This document shows, piece by piece, positions 34,570 to 43,945 of a stretch of 64,000 bases of DNA; positions within the stretch are counted from its first letter, which is position 1; the number at the start of each line of letters is the position of its first letter. Below the pieces are notes generated by a model, which was given only the letters and a program-made list of their open reading frames with translations, searched no databases and was not told the origin of the DNA. Origin of the DNA: Firmicutes bacterium UBA6113 (GTDB lineage Bacteria > Bacillota > Clostridia > Tissierellales > Sedimentibacteraceae); NCBI GenBank assembly GCA_002422545.1, contig DIWF01000015.1, positions 59,002 through 123,001 on the forward strand, given 5' to 3'. The position numbers and the translations under genes were made by a program.

Positions 34570-36480
34570 ATGGCAGATAAAAATAACATTCATTACGGTG
34601 CAGATCAGATTCAGGTGCTGGAAGGGTTGGAGCCTGTAAGGAAAAGACCAGGCATGTATATTGGATCTACCGGTGAAAGAGGGCTGCATCAGCTGGTTTA
34701 TGAAGTAGTTGACAACAGCATAGACGAAGCCTTGGCAGGATACTGTGATACAATTCATGTTACCATTAATACAGACAATTCAGTTGTGGTAGTGGACAAC
34801 GGAAGAGGGATTCCAATAGAAAAAAACAAAAAAACAGGAAAATCAACATTGGAAACTGTTCTTACAGTACTGCATGCCGGAGGTAAATTTGATAACGATG
34901 CTTACAAGGTGTCGGGAGGACTTCACGGCGTTGGTGTTTCATGCGTTAATGCATTGTCTGATTACTTGGTTGCAGAAGTAAACTGGGACGGAAAAAGGTA
35001 CAGACAAAAATTTGAAAGAGGAGTTGCAAAGTCAGAGGTTGAATATGTGAGTGACACTGATAATACAGGAACAACCATAACTTTTTTGCCTGACTCCACA
35101 ATATTTGAAACTATTGTATTTAATTACACCATATTGAAACATCGTATGCGTGAGCTTGCATTTTTAAACAAAGGAATAAAGATTTCATTAGAGGACAAAA
35201 GAGACGGAGTAAAGGATCTTTTCCACTATGAAGGCGGAATAAAAGAATTTGTCCATTACTTAAACAACAAGAAAGAACCTCTTCATGAGGATATAATATA
35301 CACTGAAGGCAAAAAAGAAAAAGTAATGGTTGAGCTGTCACTTCAGTACACAGATTCATACAATGAAAATATTTTTTCATTCGTAAACAACATCAACACA
35401 ATTGAAGGAGGAAGCCACCTTGTTGGTTTCAAGACTGCCCTCACCCGTGTTGTTAATGATTATGCAAAAAAATACAGTTTATTGAAAGAAAATGATGTGG
35501 CAATAACAGGCGAAGACATCAGAGAAGGCATAACTGCCATACTTTCAATAAAAATTCCAAATCCTCAGTTTGAAGGACAGACAAAGACAAAACTTGGAAA
35601 CAGTGAAGTTAGAGGAATAGTTGATAATATTACGGGAGAGGCCTTGAGCATCTACTGTGAAGAAAATCCTAAAACAGCAAAATCCATTGTAGAAAAATCT
35701 TTGAGATCAGCAAGAGCCAGAGATGCTGCAAGAAAAGCAAGAGACCTTGTAAGAAGAAAAGGTGCCCTTGAAGGAATGGCATTGCCAGGAAAGCTTGCAG
35801 ACTGCTCAGAAAAAGATCCTAAGCTTTGCGAAATCTGCATAGTTGAGGGTAATTCAGCAGGCGGCAGCGCCAAGGAAGGAAGAGACAGAAGGATTCAAGC
35901 GATACTTCCTTTGAGAGGAAAAATACTGAATGTTGAAAAATCAAGAATTGATAGAATATTAAGTTCAGAAGAAATAAAAAATATGATAACTGCATTTGGA
36001 TGCGGAATCGGTGAAGATTTTGATATTTCTAAATTAAGATATCACAAAATAATAATAATGACAGATGCCGATGTTGATGGTGCTCACATCCGTACTCTTT
36101 TATTGACATTTTTCTACAGGTACATGAAGGAGTTGATTACACAAGGCCACGTCTATGCTGCACAGCCTCCTTTGTACAGAGTTAAAAAGGGAAAATTCGA
36201 ACAATATGTCTACAGCGACCCAGAACTTAACAAAGTTCTTGAAGAAATCGGCAGAGACAACAAGTATGAAATACAAAGATACAAAGGTCTTGGAGAAATG
36301 GATCCTGAACAGCTTTGGGAAACAACAATGAATCCTGCCCAAAGAATTCTTTTGAGGGTAAACGAAGATGATTCCATGGAAGCAGATGAAACATTTAACG
36401 TGCTCATGGGAGATAAGGTTGCACCAAGAAGAGAATTTATCGAAGAAAATGCTAGATATGTTAAGAATTTAGATATATAG
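34570..36480 (+). CDS. gyrB: DNA gyrase subunit B
   Basis: 636 residues. GHKL ATPase domain with EVVDNSIDEALAGY and DNGRGIPIEKN, ATP lid GGLHGVGVSCVNALSD, transducer with QTKTKLGNSEV, and TOPRIM domain with EGNSAGGSAKEGRDR and DADVDGAHIRTL. Supplies ATP-driven strand passage with GyrA. 14 bases after recF and 17 before gyrA; AGAGGAG precedes the ATG. Confidence 0.98.
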   Translation: MADKNNIHYGADQIQVLEGLEPVRKRPGMYIGSTGERGLHQLVYEVVDNSIDEALAGYCDTIHVTINTDNSVVVVDNGRGIPIEKNKKTGKSTLETVLTVLHAGGKFDNDAYKVSGGLHGVGVSCVNALSDYLVAEVNWDGKRYRQKFERGVAKSEVEYVSDTDNTGTTITFLPDSTIFETIVFNYTILKHRMRELAFLNKGIKISLEDKRDGVKDLFHYEGGIKEFVHYLNNKKEPLHEDIIYTEGKKEKVMVELSLQYTDSYNENIFSFVNNINTIEGGSHLVGFKTALTRVVNDYAKKYSLLKENDVAITGEDIREGITAILSIKIPNPQFEGQTKTKLGNSEVRGIVDNITGEALSIYCEENPKTAKSIVEKSLRSARARDAARKARDLVRRKGALEGMALPGKLADCSEKDPKLCEICIVEGNSAGGSAKEGRDRRIQAILPLRGKILNVEKSRIDRILSSEEIKNMITAFGCGIGEDFDISKLRYHKIIIMTDADVDGAHIRTLLLTFFYRYMKELITQGHVYAAQPPLYRVKKGKFEQYVYSDPELNKVLEEIGRDNKYEIQRYKGLGEMDPEQLWETTMNPAQRILLRVNEDDSMEADETFNVLMGDKVAPRREFIEENARYVKNLDI

Positions 36481-36497
36481 GCTGTCGGAGGAAACAA

Positions 36498-38960
36498 ATG
36501 AGTGAAATTGAAAATAACAGTAAAATAATAGAAACGAATATTACCCAGGAAATGAGAAAGTCTTATCTGGACTATGCAATGACAGTAATAGTGTCAAGAG
36601 CACTGCCTGATGTAAGAGACGGTCTTAAGCCTGTTCATAGAAGAATTCTTTATTCAGCTCATGAACTTGGACTTACTCCAGACAAGCCGCACAAAAAAAG
36701 TGCTCGTATTGTAGGAGATGTTCTCGGTAAGTACCACCCACACGGAGATAGTGCAGTATATGATGCAATGGTAAGACTTGCACAAAGTTTTTCAATGCGT
36801 TATCCTCTCATAGACGGACATGGAAACTTCGGTTCCGTTGATGGAGACGGAGCTGCGGCAATGCGTTACACCGAAGCAAGAATGTCGAAGATGGCGCTGG
36901 AACTTTTAAGGGATTTCAACAAGGACACAGTTGACTTCAGGCCTAACTTCGATGAAACATTGAAAGAGCCTGTTGTTTTGCCAAGCCGTTTTCCAAACCT
37001 GCTTGTTAACGGTTCATCTGGAATAGCTGTTGGTATGGCAAGCTCAATTCCTCCTCATAATCTTGGGGAAGTTATAAACGGAATCATCGCATATATTGAT
37101 GATCCTGAAATAGATGTATTAGGACTCATGAAATATATAAAGGGTCCTGACTTCCCAACAGGAGCTATCATCGAAGGCAAGGAAAACATAAAAGAAGCCT
37201 ACCTCACAGGAAGAGGAATGGTAAGAGTTAAGTCAAAAGTTGAAATTGAGGAAGCAAAAAACAACAAAAGCCGCATAATTGTAACAGAAATTCCATACGT
37301 GGTGAATAAGGCAAGGTTGATTGAAAAAATTGCCGAGCTTGTAAAGGATAAAAGAGTAGACGGCATTTCTGACTTAAGAGATGAAAGTGACAGAACAGGA
37401 ATGCGAATAGTGATTGAAATCAAAAGAGATTACAATCCTAATATTGTTCTGAATAATTTGTATAAACATACACAGCTTCAGGATAATTTCAGCATCATCA
37501 TGATAGCTTTGGTAAACAATGAACCAAAGGTCCTCAACTTGAAAGAAATGATTCATTACTATGTTCTTCATCAAAGAGAAATTATAGTTAGAAGAACAAG
37601 GTATGATCTTGAAAAGGCTGAGGCAAGAGCACATATTGTTGAAGGTTTAATAAAAGCCATAGACAACATTGATGAAGTTATCAGAATAATAAGATCTTCT
37701 TATGACGATGCAGAACAAAGGCTTATGGCTGCGTTCAATTTGTCAGATGTTCAGGCAAGAGCAATTGTAGACATGAGATTAAGACGTCTGCAAGGTCTGG
37801 AAAGAGAAAAATTAAGTCAAGAATATGAAGAATTGATGCAGATGATAACAAAGTTCAAAGAAATACTTGCTAACCAGCACCTGGTTGACGGCATAGTAAA
37901 AGATGAACTTCTTGAAATCAAAAACAATTACTATGATGAAAGAAGAACTGAAATCATTGCCGACGAGGGAGAAATAAATTTAGAAGATTTGATTGAAGAA
38001 GAAAATGTAGCCATTACATTGACTAACTTCGGTTATATAAAAAGACTGCCGGAAGATACGTACAAGGCGCAGAACAGGGGAGGCAAGGGAGTTACGGCCT
38101 TGACAACTAGAGAAGAAGACTTTGTGAAGGATTTGTTCATAACTTCAACTCATGATTACCTGCTTTTCCTGACAAACAAAGGAAAAATGTATAGAATAAA
38201 GGCATATGAAGTACCGGAAGCAAGGCGTCAAGCAAAGGGAACAGCTGCCATAAACCTCATTCACATAGATACTGATGAGCAGATAAGGGCAATAATTCCA
38301 ATAAGAAGCTTTGACAATGATAATGAATTTTTGATTCTTGCAACTAAAAAAGGTATCATCAAGAAGACAAAGCTAAAGGAATTTGACACATCAAGGAAGA
38401 CGGGCCTGGTAGCAATTAGAATAGCAGATGATGATGAGCTTATCAGTGTCAACAAGACTGATGGAACAAAGGACATCTTTGTAGTTACTAAAAATGGAAA
38501 AGGAATCAGATTCAGCGAAAATGATGTTAGGGAAACAGGAAGAAACACAATGGGTGTTAAAGCCATCACCACATCAGAAGATGATGAACTTGTGTCAATG
38601 AGCATCATCAAAGAAAGCGATGAAAACAAATATATACTCACTGTTACTGAAAACGGATATGCTAAGATTACTCTATCCCAGGAATACAGATGCCAGAACA
38701 GGGGCGGTAAGGGTATGAGAGCTCACAGCATCAATGAAAAAACTGGTTTGATAGTTGGTTCATTGATTGTTGAAAAAGAAGATGACTTGATGATTCTCAG
38801 CACAAACGGTTCTATAATAAGAATGCATTCATCAGGAATTTCCATAATGGGCAGAGATGCTCAAGGAGTTATTGCAATGAGACTCAACGGAGAAGATAAA
38901 GTTGCTTCAATTGCAAAAATATTCACTGAGGATGACATTGTAGAAGAAGATGAAGAATAA
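36498..38960 (+). CDS. gyrA: DNA gyrase subunit A
   Basis: 820 residues. Winged-helix breakage-reunion domain with quinolone-region PHGDSAVYDAMVRLAQ and catalytic Tyr in AAAMRYTEARM (~120). The long coiled-coil arm (~370-490) is followed by the C-terminal beta-pinwheel, whose GyrA box QNRGGKGV is at ~530 and a second QNRGGKGM is at ~735. Ends with an acidic tail. QRSLR-type resistance positions read as sensitive (Ser/Asp-like residues GDSAVYD). Confidence 0.98.
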   Translation: MSEIENNSKIIETNITQEMRKSYLDYAMTVIVSRALPDVRDGLKPVHRRILYSAHELGLTPDKPHKKSARIVGDVLGKYHPHGDSAVYDAMVRLAQSFSMRYPLIDGHGNFGSVDGDGAAAMRYTEARMSKMALELLRDFNKDTVDFRPNFDETLKEPVVLPSRFPNLLVNGSSGIAVGMASSIPPHNLGEVINGIIAYIDDPEIDVLGLMKYIKGPDFPTGAIIEGKENIKEAYLTGRGMVRVKSKVEIEEAKNNKSRIIVTEIPYVVNKARLIEKIAELVKDKRVDGISDLRDESDRTGMRIVIEIKRDYNPNIVLNNLYKHTQLQDNFSIIMIALVNNEPKVLNLKEMIHYYVLHQREIIVRRTRYDLEKAEARAHIVEGLIKAIDNIDEVIRIIRSSYDDAEQRLMAAFNLSDVQARAIVDMRLRRLQGLEREKLSQEYEELMQMITKFKEILANQHLVDGIVKDELLEIKNNYYDERRTEIIADEGEINLEDLIEEENVAITLTNFGYIKRLPEDTYKAQNRGGKGVTALTTREEDFVKDLFITSTHDYLLFLTNKGKMYRIKAYEVPEARRQAKGTAAINLIHIDTDEQIRAIIPIRSFDNDNEFLILATKKGIIKKTKLKEFDTSRKTGLVAIRIADDDELISVNKTDGTKDIFVVTKNGKGIRFSENDVRETGRNTMGVKAITTSEDDELVSMSIIKESDENKYILTVTENGYAKITLSQEYRCQNRGGKGMRAHSINEKTGLIVGSLIVEKEDDLMILSTNGSIIRMHSSGISIMGRDAQGVIAMRLNGEDKVASIAKIFTEDDIVEEDEE

Positions 38961-38975
38961 ATCGGAGGGGATATT

Positions 38976-39290
38976 ATGTCTTTAGAAATACAATACAGCA
39001 TAACTTCAGAAAATAATTTGGAAGTGAAACCTATAGGAGAAGTAGACATATATACTTCTCCTGACCTTAAAAATAAAGTTTTTGAGCTTATTGAAAACAA
39101 AAAGCTCAACATGGTCATTAACGGTGAAAAATTAGAGTACATTGACAGCACAGGTCTTGGTATTCTCATGAGCATTTACAAGAAAATGCAGGAAAACAGT
39201 TTAAATATAAAAATATTGAACTTGAAGCCGAATATTTACAAGCTGTTTGACATAACAGGCTTAAGCAAAGTATTCGATATTCAGGGGTGA
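38976..39290 (+). CDS. rsbV: Anti-anti-sigma factor, STAS domain (RsbV-like)
   Basis: 104 residues, a single STAS domain. The phospho-acceptor serine is Ser58 in EYIDSTGLGILMSIYKK. The unphosphorylated form should bind the anti-sigma factor and free the sigma factor encoded two genes later. GGAGGGG lies ahead of the ATG. Starts 15 bases after gyrA and is 3 bases before the anti-sigma gene. SpoIIAA of sporulation is the alternative, but the sigma factor is more SigB-like. Confidence 0.88.
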   Translation: MSLEIQYSITSENNLEVKPIGEVDIYTSPDLKNKVFELIENKKLNMVINGEKLEYIDSTGLGILMSIYKKMQENSLNIKILNLKPNIYKLFDITGLSKVFDIQG

Positions 39291-39293
39291 AAA

Positions 39294-39668
39294 ATGGACA
39301 AAATTAACTTAAATATTCCAAAAAAATCTGAATATATGAGCACTATAAGGCTTACGACATCTGCATTGTCAAATTTGAACGGTTTCAACATTGACGACAT
39401 TGAAGATTTGAAGGTTATTGTGTCAGAAGTATGCACATTTTTCATAAGCAACATAGAAGATAACAATGAACCTTTAAGCATTGAGTATCAAGTTGAAGAA
39501 GGAAGACTGACTGTTGAGGTTACCGACCTTAATGACGGAAAAATAGACGAAAAAAACAAGGCAAACAGCGAAATGTGCATCATGATCATTGAAAGCCTTG
39601 CTGATAATTACAATTTTGATTTGGAAAATAAAAAAATTATATTTGAAAAGAATTTAATTTGCGAATAG
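39294..39668 (+). CDS. rsbW: Anti-sigma factor RsbW-like, degenerate ATP site
   Basis: 124 residues (RsbW ~150, SpoIIAB ~146), GHKL-type fold by position and helical pattern FNIDDIEDLKVIVSEVC. The N-box Glu45 is present, but the Asn that normally follows four residues later (SEAVTNA type) is Phe49 (SEVCTFFI). The first glycine of the DxGxG box is also lost (DLNDGK), and no glycine-rich ATP lid is visible before the final strand. The protein may hold the sigma factor without acting as a kinase. Co-transcribed with rsbV and sigB. Confidence 0.8.
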   Translation: MDKINLNIPKKSEYMSTIRLTTSALSNLNGFNIDDIEDLKVIVSEVCTFFISNIEDNNEPLSIEYQVEEGRLTVEVTDLNDGKIDEKNKANSEMCIMIIESLADNYNFDLENKKIIFEKNLICE

Positions 39669-39679
39669 GCGAAGATAAT

Positions 39680-40441
39680 ATGAGTGAAATTAGTCAAAAT
39701 TCCAAAAGCATAAAAAATCATGATTTATTTAGTTTATACCATGAGACACATGATGTTGAAGTCAGAAATCAAATTTTCGATAAATACAGGTACATGGCTG
39801 AAATAATATCAAGAAAATACAGCAACAAGGGAATAGAACATGATGATATTTATCAAATAGCATGCATGGGCTTGATTTATGCCATTGAAAGATTTGACAT
39901 TTCAAAGGGATTTGAATTTACAAGCTTTGCTACTCCCACAATCCTTGGTGAAATAAAAAAATATTTCAGGGACAAGGGATGGGCAATCAAGGTTCCAAGG
40001 AAAATTCAGGAAGTATCAAAGAAAGTCAATGATTATAACAACCTTTTGGCAAGCCAGCTAAATCGTGCTCCTACCATCAAAGAAATCGCCGAATATATTA
40101 ACAGCTCTGAAGAAGAGGTGCTTGAAGCATTTGAGGCCGGAAAAATGTTTAATTCACAGTCTCTGGATGAAAAATTTGATTCAAGCAACGATGACAATGA
40201 TATATCGTTGATGGATGTTGTTGGTTCTGATGATAAATATTTTGTTAAAATTGAAAACGAAGATTTCATCAATAAATCCATGGAAAAGTTAAATGATCTT
40301 GAAAGAAAAATAATAATAAGAAGATTTTATTCTAACAAAACTCAAAGTGAAATTGCAAAAGAATTAAATATATCTCAAATGACTGTTTCCAGAATAGAAA
40401 AAAAATCTTTGGAAAAATTAAGAATAGAGTTCAATAAATAG
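39680..40441 (+). CDS. sigB: SigB-type alternative sigma factor
   Basis: 253 residues from ATG 39680; an in-frame TTG at 39659 lies inside the preceding gene. Region 2 has DDIYQIACMGLIYAIERFD, then FTSFATPTILGEIKKYFRDKGW and IKVPRKIQE. Region 3 spans ~100-170, and the region 4 helix-turn-helix is TQSEIAKELNISQMTVSRIE. The RDKGW...VPR stretch resembles SigB more than SigF or SigG. Together with rsbV and rsbW it forms a partner-switching module; the PP2C phosphatase that would reset RsbV is not in the window. Confidence 0.86.
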   Translation: MSEISQNSKSIKNHDLFSLYHETHDVEVRNQIFDKYRYMAEIISRKYSNKGIEHDDIYQIACMGLIYAIERFDISKGFEFTSFATPTILGEIKKYFRDKGWAIKVPRKIQEVSKKVNDYNNLLASQLNRAPTIKEIAEYINSSEEEVLEAFEAGKMFNSQSLDEKFDSSNDDNDISLMDVVGSDDKYFVKIENEDFINKSMEKLNDLERKIIIRRFYSNKTQSEIAKELNISQMTVSRIEKKSLEKLRIEFNK

Positions 40442-40492
40442 TATTTATTGTTGTAAAGTGGAAATATTAATTTAATTTTTCAAGGAGGAAAA

Positions 40493-43369
40493 ATGAAACA
40501 AAAAGGCAGATTTTTCATTATTGGGATTGGTATTATTTTATTTTTTGCAATCAATTCCTTCGGCAGTGCTATAAAATTTTCCACGGACTTTTTATGGTTT
40601 AATGAAGTTGGGTATACTGAAACATTTTTTACAAAAATAAAGGCTCAGGTAACCATAGGTGTGCCAATTTTCATATTGTTAGGGATTCTTTTGAACATTT
40701 ACATAAATAAGCTTAAAAAGAAATATGACCAAGAGTCTGATGTTGTGGATACACAATCCAACAAAAAGGCTAAAATGTGGATAAGATTGATTTCTGCTGC
40801 CATAAGCTTTATTATAACTGCAAACATTGTATCTACCATGTGGTTTGAAATTTTGCAGTTTATAAACGGTGGTACATTTGGATACGCTGATCCCATTTTC
40901 AATAACGATATGAGTTTTTACATATTCAAGCTACCACTTATAAACACACTTGTTGACTTCATAATAAACATATTGTTCATGCTCATAGTTGTAACTGTGT
41001 TGTTTTACGGTTATCTGGCTATAAAGGACAGTATAAAAAATGTTTCGGAACAGTTTGAAAATATAACTCACTTTCCAAACCAGATTGATTTAAGTTCTAT
41101 AATGAACAAGAAATTTGCAGTTAAAATAATAAATCAGCTTGCCTTATTAGGAGTGTTTGTTTTTATATTTCTTGGATTAAGATTTATTCTAAAAAGCTAC
41201 GACCTGCTGTATTCACAGCTGGGAAAAGTTTTTGGAGCAGGATATACGGATGTGCACGTAACATTGAATTTGTACAGGGTATTGGCTGCAGGTTGCTTGG
41301 TTTCAGCAATAACATTTTTTATAGGAGCAAAAAAAAGAAATCTGAAGTTTGCTCTTGCAGCACCGGCAGCTTTAATTGCCATATCTGTTGCAGGAACAGC
41401 TCTGGCAATAGGAGTGGAAAATTTCATAGTTGAACCTGACCAGCTTTCTAAAGAGAGAGAATTTATGGAATACAGCATAGAAAACACTCAGAAAGCATAT
41501 GGTCTTGACAATGTAAAATCAATAGATTTTCCAGCAAACAATAACCTCACAATAGAAAATATACAAAATAACCAAGAAGTAATTGAAAATATAAGAATAA
41601 ATGACCAGGAGCCCCTTATTCAGGTATACAACCAGCTGCAGGGTATAAGGCCATACTATGTTTTCAATGATGTTGATGTGGACAGATATGTAATAGACGG
41701 AAAGTATACTCAAGTATTTCTATCAGCAAGAGAATTAGACCAGAACAAACTGAATGATCAGGCAAAGACATGGCTAAATCAATATTTGAAATATACCCAT
41801 GGTTATGGAGTGACACTTTCTCCCGTAAACAAGGTGACTGCTCAAGGCCAGCCTGAAATGGTTGTAAAAAACATACCTCCTACAACAAACACGGATTTTG
41901 CCATAAACAGACCGGAAATTTATTTCGGTGAAAAAACAGATGAATACATAATTGTAAACACGGATGAAAAGGAATTCGACTACCCGTCAGGTTCTGACAA
42001 CATGGAAGCCATTTATGAAGGTACTGCGGGTATTAAGCTTAATTTCATGAACAGACTGTTGTTCAGTCTGAGAGAAGCAAGCTACAGATTGCTTATTTCA
42101 AATAACATAGATTCTGACAGCAGAATTGTTATGTATAGAAACATTATTCAGAGAGTTTCTGAAATTGCTCCATTTATATATTATGATCCTGATGCATATA
42201 TTGTTGTTAACCAGGACGACGGAAAGCTGTACTGGATAATTGAAGGATTTACAGCAAGCAACAGGTTCCCATATTCACAGCCAACAAATTTGTTTGCTGA
42301 GGGTTGGAATGCCAATTACATAAGAAACTCAGTTAAAGTAGTTGTAGACGCTTATGACGGTTCAACGGATTTTTACATAACAGATGAAAGCGACCCAATA
42401 ATAAACACTTATGATAAAATATTTACGGATTTGTTCAAACCAATGAGCGAAATGCCGGAAGGAATAAGAAGCCACATAAGATATTCACAGGTATATTTTG
42501 ATGTTCAATCTGACATGTACAGACTTTACCACATTAAAAATCCTACGGTTTTCTTTGGAAGAGAAGACTATTGGGACATTGCAAATGAAAAGTACATGGA
42601 TAACGGCGAAGAAACTGTTGGTTCAAGCTACCTCATGTTCAAACTTCCTGATGAGGAAAATGTGGAGTTTTTACTTACAACACAATACACTCCTCAGAAC
42701 AAGGACAACATGATTTCACTTCTTGCTGCAAGAAATGACGGAGGAAACTATGGAGAACTTGTGTTGTACGAGTTTCCCAAAACCAAGACCATTGCCGGAC
42801 CTAACATGATTGAAACAAAAATAGATCAGGATACGGTAATATCATCGCAGCTCACATTGTGGAGTCAGGTTGGTTCAACGGTTTTAAGAGGAAATACTCT
42901 TGTTGTTCCAATAGAAGATTCACTGTTTTATGTTGAACCTATTTATTTGAAATCCGACACTGAAAGCAACTTCCCTGAAATGAAGATGGTGGTTGTTTCA
43001 TTTGGAGAAAAAATACTTATGGAACCAACGTTGGAAGAAGCAATTGAAAGACTGTTTGGAATTATTGAGGAAAAACCTGAGGCACCAGACAATCAATATG
43101 ACGATACGAATGTAAATGATTTGATAGACCAGGCAAACAAAGTATTCAATGAAGCCAGTGAAGCATCTAAAAACGGACAATGGGCTTTGTATGGAGAAAA
43201 ACTTGAAGAACTTGAAAGACTGTTGAATCAGCTTAACTTTGTAATTAATGGCACTGAAGGTACAAACACGAATGAAGGAACAGAAGGCACAGTTGAAATA
43301 AATCCTGAAGATTCCGGTTCCGGACAAACAGAAAATAACACAACTGAAGAAAATCAAACACAACAATAG
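40493..43369 (+). CDS. UPF0182 family large membrane protein
   Basis: 958 residues. Seven hydrophobic segments in the first ~310 residues (for example RFFIIGIGIILFFAINSFG and ALAAPAALIAISVAGTALA), then a ~580-residue soluble domain with the family's repeated motifs (YWIIEGFTASNRFPYSQP, FYITDESDPIINTYDKIF) and a low-complexity Gly/Thr/Glu/Asn/Gln tail of about 40 residues. Function unknown; predicted envelope protein. CAAGGAGG is eight bases from ATG. It follows sigB by 51 bases and could belong to the stress operon. Confidence 0.9.
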   Translation: MKQKGRFFIIGIGIILFFAINSFGSAIKFSTDFLWFNEVGYTETFFTKIKAQVTIGVPIFILLGILLNIYINKLKKKYDQESDVVDTQSNKKAKMWIRLISAAISFIITANIVSTMWFEILQFINGGTFGYADPIFNNDMSFYIFKLPLINTLVDFIINILFMLIVVTVLFYGYLAIKDSIKNVSEQFENITHFPNQIDLSSIMNKKFAVKIINQLALLGVFVFIFLGLRFILKSYDLLYSQLGKVFGAGYTDVHVTLNLYRVLAAGCLVSAITFFIGAKKRNLKFALAAPAALIAISVAGTALAIGVENFIVEPDQLSKEREFMEYSIENTQKAYGLDNVKSIDFPANNNLTIENIQNNQEVIENIRINDQEPLIQVYNQLQGIRPYYVFNDVDVDRYVIDGKYTQVFLSARELDQNKLNDQAKTWLNQYLKYTHGYGVTLSPVNKVTAQGQPEMVVKNIPPTTNTDFAINRPEIYFGEKTDEYIIVNTDEKEFDYPSGSDNMEAIYEGTAGIKLNFMNRLLFSLREASYRLLISNNIDSDSRIVMYRNIIQRVSEIAPFIYYDPDAYIVVNQDDGKLYWIIEGFTASNRFPYSQPTNLFAEGWNANYIRNSVKVVVDAYDGSTDFYITDESDPIINTYDKIFTDLFKPMSEMPEGIRSHIRYSQVYFDVQSDMYRLYHIKNPTVFFGREDYWDIANEKYMDNGEETVGSSYLMFKLPDEENVEFLLTTQYTPQNKDNMISLLAARNDGGNYGELVLYEFPKTKTIAGPNMIETKIDQDTVISSQLTLWSQVGSTVLRGNTLVVPIEDSLFYVEPIYLKSDTESNFPEMKMVVVSFGEKILMEPTLEEAIERLFGIIEEKPEAPDNQYDDTNVNDLIDQANKVFNEASEASKNGQWALYGEKLEELERLLNQLNFVINGTEGTNTNEGTEGTVEINPEDSGSGQTENNTTEENQTQQ

Positions 43370-43383
43370 ATAGTGAGGAATAT

Positions 43384-43752
43384 ATGAAATTTAAATTTAA
43401 CCATTTCAATTTCAATGTACTTGATTTAGACAAGAGCATTAAATTTTATCAGGAAGCACTGGGATTAAAAGAAGTCAGAAGAAAAGAAGCAAGTGATGGT
43501 AGTTTTATCCTTGTTTATATGGGAGACGGCATTTCTGATTTTACATTAGAGCTCACTTGGATGAGAGACCGTGTTGAATCATATGACCTGGGAGATGAAG
43601 AATTCCACCTGGCGGTGACTGTGGATGACTATGAAGAGTCCTTCAAGAAGCATGAAAAAATGGGATGCATAGAATATGTGAATGAATCAATGGGAATTTA
43701 TTTCATAACAGATCCAGACGGATACTGGACAGAGGTAGTTCCTGTAAGATAA
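43384..43752 (+). CDS. VOC-superfamily (glyoxalase-like) protein
   Basis: 122 residues with two beta-alpha-beta-beta-beta modules. Probable metal ligands are His7 in KFNHFNFNVLDLD, a Glu in FTLELTW (~57), His76 in EFHLAVTVDD and Glu in YWTEVVPV near the end, the glyoxalase I spacing. Substrate unknown. 15 bases after the UPF0182 gene, so probably co-transcribed. Confidence 0.87.
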   Translation: MKFKFNHFNFNVLDLDKSIKFYQEALGLKEVRRKEASDGSFILVYMGDGISDFTLELTWMRDRVESYDLGDEEFHLAVTVDDYEESFKKHEKMGCIEYVNESMGIYFITDPDGYWTEVVPVR

Positions 43753-43785
43753 TAAATTAAACTCAAACCTAATTTACCACAAATT

Positions 43786-43865
43786 GCAGGGGCGGATATT
43801 GTGTCCGCCCGATGTTATTAATACAAAAAATTATCTACGGGAGGGCACGAGACCCTCTCCTACAG
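43786..43865. repeat. GC-rich mosaic repeat, copy A
   Basis: Two hairpin modules, GGGGCGGATATTGTGTCCGCCC and GGAGGGCACGAGACCCTCTCC-like, joined by an AT-rich linker and ending TCCTACAG. GC-rich against an AT-rich background. Related to 46120-46172 and 58508-58605. No gene in 43753-43945 otherwise. Confidence 0.65.
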
Positions 43866-43945
43866 AGTTTAATAAAATTTGTAATTAATAGGATAATGGA
43901 ATCTTGTTTTATTGCCAATTGTATGACAAGGATACCTTGTCTTTT

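Noticed and set aside
38976..40441. spoIIAA-spoIIAB-sigF sporulation operon
   Set aside because: The sigma factor region 2/3 (RDKGW, VPRKIQE) is SigB-like, and the anti-sigma protein is short and degenerate; still, distant kinship to SpoIIA is certain.
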